Below, piece by piece: positions 34,428 through 42,809 of a stretch of 64,000 nt of DNA. Source of the DNA: Streptomyces sp. SID12488. Its GTDB lineage: Bacteria; Actinomycetota; Actinomycetes; Streptomycetales; Streptomycetaceae. Both the position numbers and the translations under genes were made by a program. Position 1 is the first letter of the stretch. The number at the start of each line of letters is the position of its first letter. The stretch lies in NCBI RefSeq assembly GCF_010548275.1, contig NZ_JAAGLT010000007.1:1-64000 (forward strand). Reading direction: 5' to 3'. Under the pieces are notes generated by a model, which was not told the origin of the DNA, searched no databases, and saw only the letters and a list, made by a program, of their open reading frames with translations.

Positions 34428-34796
34428 GTGCAACTCGAAGCGCACGCCCCGTCAGTACCGCCTTCCGAAACGATCCCCCCGCCCGGCCTCACGGAGGACA
34501 GCACCTTGATCCCGCTCACCGCGCTCACCGCGCTCGACGACGCCATCGAGAACCTCGGCGTACCTGTCCCCTGCCGTTCCTACGACCCGGAGGTCTTCTT
34601 CGCCGAGTCGCCGGCCGACGTCGAGTACGCCAAGTCCCTCTGCCGCACCTGCCCGCTGATGGAGGCCTGCCTCGCCGGCGCCAAGGAGCGGCGTGAGCCC
34701 TGGGGCGTCTGGGGCGGCGAACTGTTCGTCCAGGGTGTCGTTGTGGCCCGCAAGCGGCCCCGTGGCCGTCCGCGCAAGAACCCGGTCACAGCATGA
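34428..34796 (+). CDS. wblC: WhiB-family regulator WblC (WhiB7)
   Basis: A 122-residue Fe-S transcription factor that turns on intrinsic antibiotic-resistance genes. The four cluster Cys are at about residues 49, 72, 75 and 81 (CRSYD, CRTC, EAC). The sigma-contacting turn is EPWGVWGGE, the WhiB7 signature, and the C-terminal AT-hook is RPRGRPRKN. It works with sigma-HrdB region 4. GTG 34428 gives (M)QLEAHAPS, with GACGAGGAAAA upstream. It is controlled by its own AT-rich promoter and by leader attenuation. The next gene overlaps its stop as ATGA. Confidence 0.96.
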   Translation: MQLEAHAPSVPPSETIPPPGLTEDSTLIPLTALTALDDAIENLGVPVPCRSYDPEVFFAESPADVEYAKSLCRTCPLMEACLAGAKERREPWGVWGGELFVQGVVVARKRPRGRPRKNPVTA

Positions 34797-35116
34797 ACAT
34801 CACCGGAACGATCGACCGCCCCTTCACGCACGACCCCAAGAAGCAGGCCCCGATGACGCCGACCACCAGCGAGCCCGTCGGCTCCGCGACCCCGGACTTC
34901 ACCACCACCGGTGCGAACGACTCGCGCCAGAACAGGACCCGAGAGATGCAACTCATCCCAGAAGCCTTGGCTCGTGCGCATATGCACGACCGCCTCCAGG
35001 AGGCCGAGCGGGAACGCCGCGCGCACCGCGTGGTGACCGCTCGTCGGCTCCAGCGCCGAGCGGAGCGCGCCTCTCTGCGTGCCCGCCGTGCGCTCGCCAT
35101 GGCGGTCATGCAGTAA
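34793..35116 (+). CDS. Small basic protein downstream of wblC
   Basis: A frame of up to 107 residues overlapping wblC as ATGA. The C-terminal half is a strongly basic helix (RLQEAERERRAHRVV, then ARRLQRRAERASLRARRAL). ATG 34946 (MQLIPEALARAHMHD), with AGGACCCGAGAG upstream, would give a 56-residue protein and looks like the better start. The longer form has a low-complexity N-terminus. Function unknown; it is probably cotranscribed with wblC. Confidence 0.65.
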   Translation: MNITGTIDRPFTHDPKKQAPMTPTTSEPVGSATPDFTTTGANDSRQNRTREMQLIPEALARAHMHDRLQEAERERRAHRVVTARRLQRRAERASLRARRALAMAVMQ

Positions 35117-35160
35117 CGATCACGGCAGCTCTGCAGTAAGCAACAGCAGCCACTTCCCGT

Positions 35161-35194
35161 GGGGGTCGGTCCGTCAGAACGGACCGGCCCCCGC
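35161..35194. terminator. GC-rich hairpin after the wblC transcription unit
   Basis: GGGGGTCGGTCCGT and ACGGACCGGCCCCC pair with one bulge around a short loop (35161-35174 with 35179-35192). No T-run follows. Confidence 0.6.
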
Positions 35195-35242
35195 GGTGCG
35201 TTGTGCCCTCCAGACCGCCGGTCTCGGCGATATCGTCGCCGG

Positions 35243-35458
35243 GTGACGAGTCTTCCCGGTAGCAGTGGTGGCGAGGACGCCGATTCCCCGACGGACTCCC
35301 GACCCGTCGTGTGCGCCCGCTGCGGTACGCGGGCCGAGGGCACGCTGCTGACCTGGACCTGCTCGGTGGAGAACGGAACGCGTCACTACCTCTGCGACAC
35401 GTGTGCCCGGGAGAACCTCAGGGCGATCGAGGGGCGGCTTGACCCGGCCTGGTGGTGA
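35243..35458 (+). CDS. Small zinc-ribbon-like protein
   Basis: A 71-residue protein with two Cys pairs, CARCG near residue 23 and CDTC near 54, plus one Cys in TWTCSVENG. The spacing suggests a single bound zinc. GTG 35243 gives (M)TSLPGSSGG; a GTG at 35159 lies in the hairpin and is unlikely. It resembles short actinobacterial proteins without known role. It converges on the AarF-kinase gene, only seven bases apart. Confidence 0.65.
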   Translation: MTSLPGSSGGEDADSPTDSRPVVCARCGTRAEGTLLTWTCSVENGTRHYLCDTCARENLRAIEGRLDPAWW

Positions 35459-35465
35459 AGTCTGC

Positions 35466-36830
35466 TCAGGCCTCGGCAGCCGCGGACTCCTCCTCGGCCT
35501 CCGGCAGGAACCCCGGCAGCCACTCCTCCAGTTCCGCGCGCATGCGGACCGTCGCTCCCAGTTGGCACAGGACACCGATGGTGCTCAGGGTCACACGGTG
35601 TATCAGCAGGTACGACGGGGGCAGGTTGAGCCGCTTGCCCAGTTGGTGCGCGGGGGAGCGCGGGTCGGCTATGCGGGTCGCCTGGCTGCGCATCCAGCCT
35701 CGGCTGAAGGTGAACTCGTCAGCCTGGGCAGGTTCGATGATCGGCAGGAGATAGTCGAGAACAGCGTCGGGATCCAGGTCGATCGTGTCCTTGACGAAGC
35801 CTTCCGCGCAGAGGGCCTCGTAGATCGCCTCGGCCTGGCCGTCCAGGGTCAGGCGCAGTGAGTGGCCGATCGTCGGAGGCAGACCGCCCGGGAGCCGGTC
35901 GACCGTACCGAAGTCGAGTACGCCCAGACGCCAGTCGTCCTTGCCGCCCGGGCCGCCGGGCAGCAGACGGAAGTTGCCGGGATGGGGGTCGGCGTGCAGG
36001 AGGCCGGTGCGGGCGGGGCCCGAGAAGAGGAACCGCGCCAGCAACTGGCCCGCGCGGTCGCGCTGCTCCTGCGTACCGTCGGTGATCACCTCCGACATCG
36101 GTATGCCGTCGATCCACTCCGTCACCAGGACCTGCTCGCACTGGTGGACGACGGCCGGTACCACGACGTCCGGATCGTCCGTGAACTCCTCCGCATGGGT
36201 CCGCTGGGCCTGGGCCTCCAGGCCGTAGTCGAGTTCCTCCGAGACACGGTCCCGGAGTTCGGTGATGAGCGGCTTGATGTCCATCCCGGGGATGAGGGGC
36301 CCCAACAGGCGGGCGAAGCGGCTCAGCTGGTTCAGGTCGGAGAGCAGTGCCTCGCCGGCGCCCGGATACTGCACCTTGACCGCGACCTCGCGTCCGTCGT
36401 GCCACAGCCCCCGGTGCACCTGGCCGATCGAGGCCGCGGCGGACGGCTTGTCCTGGAACTCCAGGAACAGGTCCTGCCAGTCCGCGCCGAGCCGTGCCTC
36501 GAGTACCGAGTGCACCGTGCGCGTCGGCATCGGCGGGGCCGCTTCCTGGAGCTTCGTCAGCGCCGCGCGGTAGGGGCCCGCGACCTCCTCGGGCAGGGCC
36601 GACTCGAAGACGGACAGGGCCTGCCCGAACTTCATCGCACCGCCCTTCAGCTCGCCGAGCACCTTGAACAGCTGTTCCGCCGTGCGCTGCTGCAGTTCGC
36701 GGCCGACGATGTCCGCCGACTCGCCGACGAGCCGTTTGCCGAGTCCCCAGGTCGCCCGCCCGGCGATGCCGAGCGGGAGCGCGGCGAGCTTGGCGGTACG
36801 GGTGACCGCCTTCCGGGGAAGATCAGACAT
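35466..36830 (-). CDS. ABC1/AarF (UbiB-like) atypical kinase
   Basis: A 454-residue member of the ADCK/UbiB family. Family motifs are the KxGQ loop MKFGQALSVFESALP near residue 68, Ala-rich nucleotide loop SAAASIGQVHRG, VAVKVQYPG (Lys), EELDYGLEAQAQ, the catalytic HADPHPGNFRLL and VLDFGTVDRL. These proteins are unorthodox kinases/ATPases linked to isoprenoid-quinone metabolism; here the role is unproven. ATG 36830 follows GGAGGGCTC. Its first eight bases overlap the end of the ThiF-like gene. Confidence 0.88.
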   Translation of the reverse strand: MSDLPRKAVTRTAKLAALPLGIAGRATWGLGKRLVGESADIVGRELQQRTAEQLFKVLGELKGGAMKFGQALSVFESALPEEVAGPYRAALTKLQEAAPPMPTRTVHSVLEARLGADWQDLFLEFQDKPSAAASIGQVHRGLWHDGREVAVKVQYPGAGEALLSDLNQLSRFARLLGPLIPGMDIKPLITELRDRVSEELDYGLEAQAQRTHAEEFTDDPDVVVPAVVHQCEQVLVTEWIDGIPMSEVITDGTQEQRDRAGQLLARFLFSGPARTGLLHADPHPGNFRLLPGGPGGKDDWRLGVLDFGTVDRLPGGLPPTIGHSLRLTLDGQAEAIYEALCAEGFVKDTIDLDPDAVLDYLLPIIEPAQADEFTFSRGWMRSQATRIADPRSPAHQLGKRLNLPPSYLLIHRVTLSTIGVLCQLGATVRMRAELEEWLPGFLPEAEEESAAAEA

Positions 36831-38133
36831 GAGCCCTCCAAGTTCCGGACAGCCGCGCCGCGTCTGCCTCACGGCGTAACTCCGTCGACGGCCGTTGCTC
36901 CGCCATTGTCTCGTGCGACTCCCCGTCCTCCGAGGTGTGTTCCTCCTTCTTACTCTTCTCCTCGGCACCGCAGGGACATGCGGGGTGGGCCCAGACCGGT
37001 CGGGCGTGCCAGTCGAGACCGGGTACGGAGACCTCCCAACGGGCGCCCGCGGTGGACGGGGTCCTACCGTCCAGGAAGGCGAGCGCGTGGCTCGCGGTCA
37101 GGCCCGCGACCGTCGTCGCCAGGGCCAGATCACAGGCCCTGACCTGGCGCGGACGTGCGGAGCGCCACTGCGCCACCAGGCGTGGCCAGACGGGGTCCCG
37201 GTCGACGCGCCACCGGTCCAGACAGCCGGCGCAGGCCGTCTCGCCCGGCAGGACCAGCGGGCCCACGATGCCGGTTCCCTCCACCACGCCCGCGTACAGA
37301 TGGGGTGTGCCCGAGGTCACGAGTGGTTCTGCGGCTGCCGGGTCGGGAGCATGCACGGCGAGGTCGTCGCGCGGGGCGAGGATCACCAGGGAGAGACCGG
37401 GGTCGTGCTCGCCGGGCGGCGACTGGGCCGCCGTACGCCGTGGTGAGCGGTCCGGTGCCGCCCGGCGGGCAGCGCGCCGCGCGGACTCGTCCCGGCGTTC
37501 GCCGACGGAATCGACGGGCAGACCACCCGGTGCGACGTCCCACGGCTCGACCACGCCGCCGTCGCGCACATCGACGTGTCCCACGCCCGCGCCCGCCAGC
37601 AGCGAGGCCACCACGGCGCCCACCCGGCCCGCGCCCCGGACCTGCACGCGCAGCGACCTGCGAGCGGCCAGCCGTGCCATCGCCTCGCCCGGGTCCCGTG
37701 CGATCAGAGACAGAGAGGCCAGATCGGGACCCAGCCGCTCCAGAACCTTCTCCTTGCCGCGCAGCGTTTCGACGGCCGGGCCGCCGCCTGTCGCGTCGTC
37801 GAGGAGGCCGGCCTCGCTCAGCCGCTCCACCAGTCCGTCGACATGGGCGGCCGGCAGGTCCATGCGGTGCCCTTCGTCATGGAGGCGCGGCAGTCCGCGA
37901 GTGCCGTCGAGCAGGCTCAGGAAGCTGCCCGTCGCCGTGTCCATCGGGCCGAGTGTCATCGCGTGGGCGGGCGTCATCCCGAACTGCACCGTGTTCAGAT
38001 CCCGCCAGCCGCTGCGCAACGCGCCCTTCATGATGGGGTGACTGACACGCGGGCGGGTCTCACCCGAGTGCCTTGTGGCCGTCTGTGTGACAGCCGTGTC
38101 CGAAGCAGGCGCAGGTGTGGTGGTTGATCGCAT
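36823..38133 (-). CDS. ThiF-like E1 protein resembling TOMM leader-binding cyclodehydratase partner
   Basis: A 436-residue protein. The N-terminal ~120 residues resemble the winged leader-binding region of azole-forming peptide systems (WRDLNTVQFGMTPAHA, then HVDGLVERLSEAGLLDD). The rest is an E1-like Rossmann domain with GAGRVGAVVASLLAGAGVG, VDVRDGGVV and zinc Cys (CAGCLDRW, HPACPCG). A long Arg/Pro-rich insert lies in the middle. No YcaO or precursor peptide is nearby, so any modification role is doubtful. The start may be ATG 38133 (GGGGG upstream) or ATG 38031. It overlaps the AarF gene by eight bases. Confidence 0.7.
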   Translation of the reverse strand: MRSTTTPAPASDTAVTQTATRHSGETRPRVSHPIMKGALRSGWRDLNTVQFGMTPAHAMTLGPMDTATGSFLSLLDGTRGLPRLHDEGHRMDLPAAHVDGLVERLSEAGLLDDATGGGPAVETLRGKEKVLERLGPDLASLSLIARDPGEAMARLAARRSLRVQVRGAGRVGAVVASLLAGAGVGHVDVRDGGVVEPWDVAPGGLPVDSVGERRDESARRAARRAAPDRSPRRTAAQSPPGEHDPGLSLVILAPRDDLAVHAPDPAAAEPLVTSGTPHLYAGVVEGTGIVGPLVLPGETACAGCLDRWRVDRDPVWPRLVAQWRSARPRQVRACDLALATTVAGLTASHALAFLDGRTPSTAGARWEVSVPGLDWHARPVWAHPACPCGAEEKSKKEEHTSEDGESHETMAEQRPSTELRREADAARLSGTWRAHV

Positions 38134-38361
38134 GGCAGGCCCCCGTAGCCAGAGAAAATCCCCGTGGAAAGTCCTTGTTTGTCGGTGGATGTCAGTGCTC
38201 GTCCGCCGATGGATGCCAGCATGCCCGGTTCGCCCATCGGGCGTCGAAAGTTGTCCACAGGCGGTGGGTGTTAGTCGTACAAATCAAACGCATGGTGGGG
38301 ATCGCCGCCGAACCGCGCCGGAGTCAAGACTTCCTCCATGCACAGCGGGTAACGTCGTGCC

Positions 38362-38964
38362 GTGCCCGCCGACCCACTGCACCGCGCCGGAAACCCACAG
38401 CGCAGTACGACGAGCCAGCCGCCGAGCGGCTCGGGGGCGAGCGCGATCGAGGTTCGCAGGAGCGACCGGCGACGCCGGACGGTCTCCGCGTACCGCGAGG
38501 GCGATCGCACCGTCGTGCTCATCCCCGCCCGGATGTCCGAGGCCGAGGAAAAACGCTGGGTGACTGTCATGCTCGACAAACTGGCCGCCCAGGAGAGCAA
38601 GAACAAACGGGTGCCCGGCGACAGCGAGCTGGCCGAGCGCGCCGAGCAGCTGTCGGCCCAGTACTTCGAAGGCCGCGCCCGGCCCAACTCGGTGCGCTGG
38701 GTCACCAACCAGAACACGCGCTGGGGATCGTGCACACCGGCCGAGGGCAGCATCCGCCTGTCGCACCGGCTGCAGGGCATGCCCGAGTACGTTGTCGACT
38801 ACGTCCTCCTCCATGAGCTGGCGCATCTGCTGGTTCCTGGGCACGGGCCCCGTTTCTGGCGGCTCCTGGACGCGTATCCGCGGACCGAGAGGGCCCGTGG
38901 CTACCTTGAAGGAGTGGTCGCCGCCGACCGGCTGCCGCATCCGCCCTCCGCGCGCGGGGACTGA
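38362..38964 (+). CDS. M48/YgjP-like zinc metallopeptidase (DUF45)
   Basis: A 200-residue protein. A basic, disordered first 40 residues precede SAYREGDRTVVLIPARMS, then WGSCTPAEGSIRLSHRL and the zinc motif HELAHLLVPGHGPRFW near residue 152, with a further acidic residue downstream. The pattern WGSC...HELxH...H is that of the YgjP-like/DUF45 family, whose substrates are unknown. GTG 38362 is the start. It is divergent from the ThiF-like gene, about 230 bases between starts. Confidence 0.85.
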   Translation: MPADPLHRAGNPQRSTTSQPPSGSGASAIEVRRSDRRRRTVSAYREGDRTVVLIPARMSEAEEKRWVTVMLDKLAAQESKNKRVPGDSELAERAEQLSAQYFEGRARPNSVRWVTNQNTRWGSCTPAEGSIRLSHRLQGMPEYVVDYVLLHELAHLLVPGHGPRFWRLLDAYPRTERARGYLEGVVAADRLPHPPSARGD

Positions 38965-39097
38965 TCTCCGGGCCGCGAGTGCGCGGTGGTGACGGGGTGT
39001 TGTGTACCGGGTTTGTACCGGCTCGGGTCACGTCCGGAATTAGCCGTTAGCCTGACCCGACGCATTCGGCATTCGGGATGGGGGACGGTCGGTACGC

Positions 39098-40762
39098 ATG
39101 GCCAGGGAATTCCAACGCGGCCACAAGGCCAGGATCAGTGATCTCACAGCGGGCACGGACCTGTACGTAGGTGTACAGATCTCCGGACCGGGGCTGACCT
39201 TCGACATCAGCTGCTTCGGCCTCGACGCCGACGAGCGGCTCTCGGACGACCGGTACTTCGTCTTCTTCAACCAGCCGAAGTCACCCGAGGAGTCCATCCA
39301 GATCCTGGGCGCTCAGGCGGGCGACACGGAGTCCTTCCGCGTCACGCTCGACCGGATCCCGCCGCAGATCCAGAAACTGTCCTTCACGGCCACGCTCGAC
39401 GGCGCCGGGCAGATGTCGCAGATCGCCCCCGGATACCTCCGTATCGTCGCCGGCGGTGAAGAGGTGGCCCGCTACTCCTTCAACGGCTCGGAGTTCTCCA
39501 CCGAGCGGGCCGTGATGCTGGGCGACTTCTACCTGAAGGACGTGTGGCGGTTCGCCGCGGTCGGACAGGGTTTCGACGGCGGCCTCGACGCGCTGCTGAA
39601 GAACTTCGGCGGGGAGGTCGCCGAGGAGGAGAAGCCCGCTCCGCAGCAGCCCCAGACCGGTGCCGCTCCCGGTTTCGCGCCGCCCGCGTTCGGTGCTCCG
39701 GCACCGGCCCCCGCCGCTCAGCAGCCCGCCGCGCAGGGTTTCGCGCCCCCTCCGGGAGCCACCGCGCCCCCGGCTCCGGCCCCCGCGCCGTCGATGCACG
39801 CGGCTCCCACCATCATCGCGCCCCTGACACCGCCCGGCGGCGCCCAGGTACCGCCCCCGGCTCCGGCTCCGGCGCCCTACGGACAGCCGGGGCACCCGCA
39901 GGCCCCGTACGGCCAGCCGCCCGCCCAGACAGGGTCACTGCCCCCCGGCTACGGCCAGCCCCAGGCGCCCCAGACCCCGCCCGGCTACGGGCAGCCGACC
40001 CCACCCCCGGGTTACGGCCAGCAGCCCCCGTTCGGGCAGGTCCCCGGCCCGCAGGCCACCTACGGCGTGCCCCAGGGCGTACCGCAAGGTGCTGGGCAGG
40101 GCGCCGGCGTCACAGCCGCGCTCCAGCAGTTCAAGGAGACGCCGACCGGTCAGCGCTGGACGCAGCAGAACAAGAAGCTGATCCGCGTCGACCTGGGCAT
40201 GGGCGGTCAGCCCGTGCTGGCCCGACAGGGCAGCATGGTCCTCTACCAGGGCAAGGTCGACTTCAGCTACAAGGGCGCCGGATTCGCCGGCCGCGTCGTG
40301 GGTGGCGCGACCGGCCAGGAGATGCAGCTGATGCGCTGTACCGGCCAGGGCCAGGTGTTCCTCGCCGACAACTCCACGATGCTGCACCCCATCGAGCTGC
40401 AGGGCGACGGCATCTGCGTGTCCGCCGAGAACGTCCTCGCGTTCGACGAGAGCCTCCAGTACGAGGTGCGTCGCGTCGAGGGACACGGCATTCCCGGCGG
40501 TGCCCTCTTCACCATGCTGTTCACGGGCACCGGCACCATCGTCGTGAAGACGCACGGCGTCCCCGTCGTCCTGCCCGTCACGCCCACCACGTTCGCCGAC
40601 TGCAACGCCGTGGTCGCCTGGTCCGCCGCCTCCCAGGTGGTTGTCTCCAGCCAGGTGCGGATGCGCCGCAACGCCTACCCCGGTGACACCGGGGAGGGCG
40701 TCAACCTCCAGTTCCGAGGCGCGCCCGGCAACTTCATCGTCGTCCAGCCGTACGAGGTCTGA
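39098..40762 (+). CDS. TerD-domain protein fused to AIM24 domain
   Basis: A 554-residue fusion. Residues ~1-185 are a TerD domain (tellurite/stress, calcium-binding type: DLTAGTDLYVGVQISG, FDISCFGLDADERLSDD, DDRYFVFFNQ). Residues ~190-345 are a Pro/Gln/Ala/Gly linker with YGQP repeats. Residues ~350-554 are an AIM24 beta-sandwich (VLARQGSMVLYQGKVDF, MRCTGQGQVFLADN and GVNLQFRGAPGNFIVVQP). Both domain types are linked to membrane stress; exact function unknown. It leads a three-gene unit with two AIM24 proteins. Confidence 0.87.
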   Translation: MAREFQRGHKARISDLTAGTDLYVGVQISGPGLTFDISCFGLDADERLSDDRYFVFFNQPKSPEESIQILGAQAGDTESFRVTLDRIPPQIQKLSFTATLDGAGQMSQIAPGYLRIVAGGEEVARYSFNGSEFSTERAVMLGDFYLKDVWRFAAVGQGFDGGLDALLKNFGGEVAEEEKPAPQQPQTGAAPGFAPPAFGAPAPAPAAQQPAAQGFAPPPGATAPPAPAPAPSMHAAPTIIAPLTPPGGAQVPPPAPAPAPYGQPGHPQAPYGQPPAQTGSLPPGYGQPQAPQTPPGYGQPTPPPGYGQQPPFGQVPGPQATYGVPQGVPQGAGQGAGVTAALQQFKETPTGQRWTQQNKKLIRVDLGMGGQPVLARQGSMVLYQGKVDFSYKGAGFAGRVVGGATGQEMQLMRCTGQGQVFLADNSTMLHPIELQGDGICVSAENVLAFDESLQYEVRRVEGHGIPGGALFTMLFTGTGTIVVKTHGVPVVLPVTPTTFADCNAVVAWSAASQVVVSSQVRMRRNAYPGDTGEGVNLQFRGAPGNFIVVQPYEV

Positions 40763-40773
40763 GGGAGCCCGTC

Positions 40774-41454
40774 ATGAACCAGCCACTCGCGGGCTACGCT
40801 CCCGCACCCGTCACCGCCCGCATGGACAACCACGGCAATCACATGCTGAAGGTCGCCATGCAGACCGGAAACGACCTCCTCGCGCGCGTGGGGTCGATGG
40901 TCGCCTACGAAGGGTTCGTCCAGTACGAGCCCAACCCGCCGGCCGTACGCCAGATCGCCAAGGACTGGATGACCGGCGAGGGCGCGCCCCTGATGAAGTG
41001 TTCGGGGGACGGCCTGCTCTATCTCGCCGACTACGGCGCGAACGTGGTCGTGATCAACCTCAACGGCGACGGCATCTCCGTCAACGCCACCAACCTGCTC
41101 GCCTTCGACGCACACCTCACCTGGGGCGTCGAGCGGGTCAAGGGGCTGGCGAAGTTCGCCGGGCAGGGCCTGTGGAACACCAAGATCTCCGGGCAGGGCT
41201 GGGTCGCGCTGACCTCCCGGGGCAAGCCGATCGTCGTCGACTGCGGTGGCGGCGACGACGAGACGTACGTCGACCCGGACGCGCTCGTCGCCTGGTCCCC
41301 GAACCTCAAGGTGAAGGGCAAGCGCAGCTTCAAGGCGCAGTCGCTCATCGGGCGGGGCAGCGGCGAGGCCTACCAGATGGCCTTCTCCGGCCAGGGCATC
41401 GTCGTCGTCCAGCCCAGCGAGGACAGCACCGACCGTCTCCGGGTCCGGGGCTGA
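40774..41454 (+). CDS. AIM24-family protein 1
   Basis: A 226-residue protein made of one AIM24 domain: LLARVGSMVAYEGFVQYEP, LMKCSGDGLLYLADYGANV, FAGQGLWNTKISGQGWVAL and a final FSGQGIVVVQPS. Related to the yeast mitochondrial Aim24 fold and to the C-terminus of the preceding gene, from which it is 12 bases away with a GAGGGAGCC ribosome site. Probably a paralogue made by duplication. Confidence 0.85.
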   Translation: MNQPLAGYAPAPVTARMDNHGNHMLKVAMQTGNDLLARVGSMVAYEGFVQYEPNPPAVRQIAKDWMTGEGAPLMKCSGDGLLYLADYGANVVVINLNGDGISVNATNLLAFDAHLTWGVERVKGLAKFAGQGLWNTKISGQGWVALTSRGKPIVVDCGGGDDETYVDPDALVAWSPNLKVKGKRSFKAQSLIGRGSGEAYQMAFSGQGIVVVQPSEDSTDRLRVRG

Positions 41455-41471
41455 GGGGGAACCAGAACGCC

Positions 41472-42227
41472 ATGCAGAGCCCACTTTTCGCGCACAACGA
41501 CTCGCAGACCCAGGAACGCTGGAGTCTGCAGAGCAAGCAGATGCTCCGGGTCACCCTGGAGGGCCACGACGACATCCTCGCCCGCAAGGGCACGATGGTC
41601 GCCTACCAGGGCCTGATGGAGTTCGACGCCGAGTACCAGAGCAGCAACCAGGGCCGCTCGCGCGCACAAACGGGCGAGGGCCTGGACCTGATGCGCTGCC
41701 ACGGCCAGGGCACCGTCTATCTCGCCAACCTCGCCCAGCACATCCATGTGGTGGACGTGGAGCAGGACGGGCTGACGGTCGACAGCAGTTACGTGCTGGC
41801 GATGGACTCCGGGCTGCACCACGAGGTCATCGCCGTGGACAGCCTGTACGGCATCTCCGGTTCCGGGAAGTACCAGCTCAACATCACCGGCCGCGGCAGG
41901 GTCGCTCTGATGACCTCGGGCGCGCCGCTGATGATGCAGGTGACGCCGGACAAGTACGTCAACTGTGACGCCGACGCGATCGTCGCCTGGTCGACCGGCC
42001 TGCGCGTGCAGATGCAGGCCCAGACGCACACCTCCGGAGTGTGGCGACGCCGCGGCAACACCGGCGAGGGCTGGGAGCTCAGCTTCATGGGCAGCGGCTA
42101 CGCGCTGGTCCAGCCCAGCGAGTTGCTGCCGCCGCAGAACGCCCAGATCGGCTCGGGCGCCGCCGCCCAGTTCGGTATGGGACAGCACGGGGCCCGGGCG
42201 CAGAACCAGGGCAACGCCTGGAGCTAG
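41472..42227 (+). CDS. AIM24-family protein 2
   Basis: A 251-residue protein with the same core order: ILARKGTMVAYQGLMEFD, LMRCHGQGTVYLANLAQH, ISGSGKYQLNITGRGRVAL and ELSFMGSGYALVQPSELLPP, then a Gln/Gly/Ala tail. ATG 41472 is 18 bases after the previous gene with GAGGGGGAACC upstream. It completes the trio. Confidence 0.85.
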   Translation: MQSPLFAHNDSQTQERWSLQSKQMLRVTLEGHDDILARKGTMVAYQGLMEFDAEYQSSNQGRSRAQTGEGLDLMRCHGQGTVYLANLAQHIHVVDVEQDGLTVDSSYVLAMDSGLHHEVIAVDSLYGISGSGKYQLNITGRGRVALMTSGAPLMMQVTPDKYVNCDADAIVAWSTGLRVQMQAQTHTSGVWRRRGNTGEGWELSFMGSGYALVQPSELLPPQNAQIGSGAAAQFGMGQHGARAQNQGNAWS

Positions 42228-42251
42228 TCGCACCGGCCAGGTGGCAGGTGA

Positions 42252-42292
42252 CGTGTAAGGGGCGACCGCCATGGGTGGTCGCCCCTTACACG
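42252..42292. terminator. Perfect 16-bp terminator between convergent genes
   Basis: Arms CGTGTAAGGGGCGACC (42252-42267) and its exact complement (42277-42292) enclose a nine-base loop, between the AIM24 trio and the Nudix gene. Confidence 0.85.
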
Positions 42293-42293
42293 T

Positions 42294-42809
42294 TCACAGT
42301 CTGGCGAGGGTTGCTTCGAGCAGTCGTACGACTGAGTCGTCCGCTACGTCCGCCACCTCGTCGTAGGCGAACCAGCGCAGGTCCAGGGACTCGTCACTGA
42401 TCGCCGCCACGGCTCCCCGCGGGGCCAGGGCGGCGTACTGCACATCCAGGTGCCAGGCGCAGGGCGTGTGGTGCCGGTCCAGGCGGACCGGAGTGCTCTG
42501 GAGCAGACTCAGCGAGGGGATGCCGGACTCCTCCGTGGCCTCGCGGAGCGCGGCATCGGCGAGCGTGTTGTCGCTCTGCTCGCAGTGACCGCCCATCTGG
42601 AGCCACATCCGCAGCTTCCTGTGGAGCGTGAGCAGGACCCGCTCACGCTCCGGGTCGATCACGAGAGCGCTGGCTGTGATATGTCCGTCCTCGCAGGCCT
42701 TCCACATGCCGTCGGGATGGCCGTCCAGATGGTCCAGGTAGACCTGACGGAGATCCTGCTGATCCTCGTACTTCTCCAGCACCTGGACCGTGTCGTCGTG
42801 GAGAGTCAC
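42294..42809 (-). CDS. Nudix hydrolase
   Basis: A 171-residue Nudix protein with a variant box: GGHCEQSDNTLADAALREAT then EESG, keeping the REXXEEXG metal-binding core but with Asn at the first Glu position. ITASALVIDPERERVLLTLH precedes it and HLDVQYAALAP follows. Substrate not predictable. GTG 42809 overlaps the stop of the upstream DUF2342 gene as GTGA, so the two are translationally coupled. Confidence 0.88.
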   Translation of the reverse strand: MTLHDDTVQVLEKYEDQQDLRQVYLDHLDGHPDGMWKACEDGHITASALVIDPERERVLLTLHRKLRMWLQMGGHCEQSDNTLADAALREATEESGIPSLSLLQSTPVRLDRHHTPCAWHLDVQYAALAPRGAVAAISDESLDLRWFAYDEVADVADDSVVRLLEATLARL

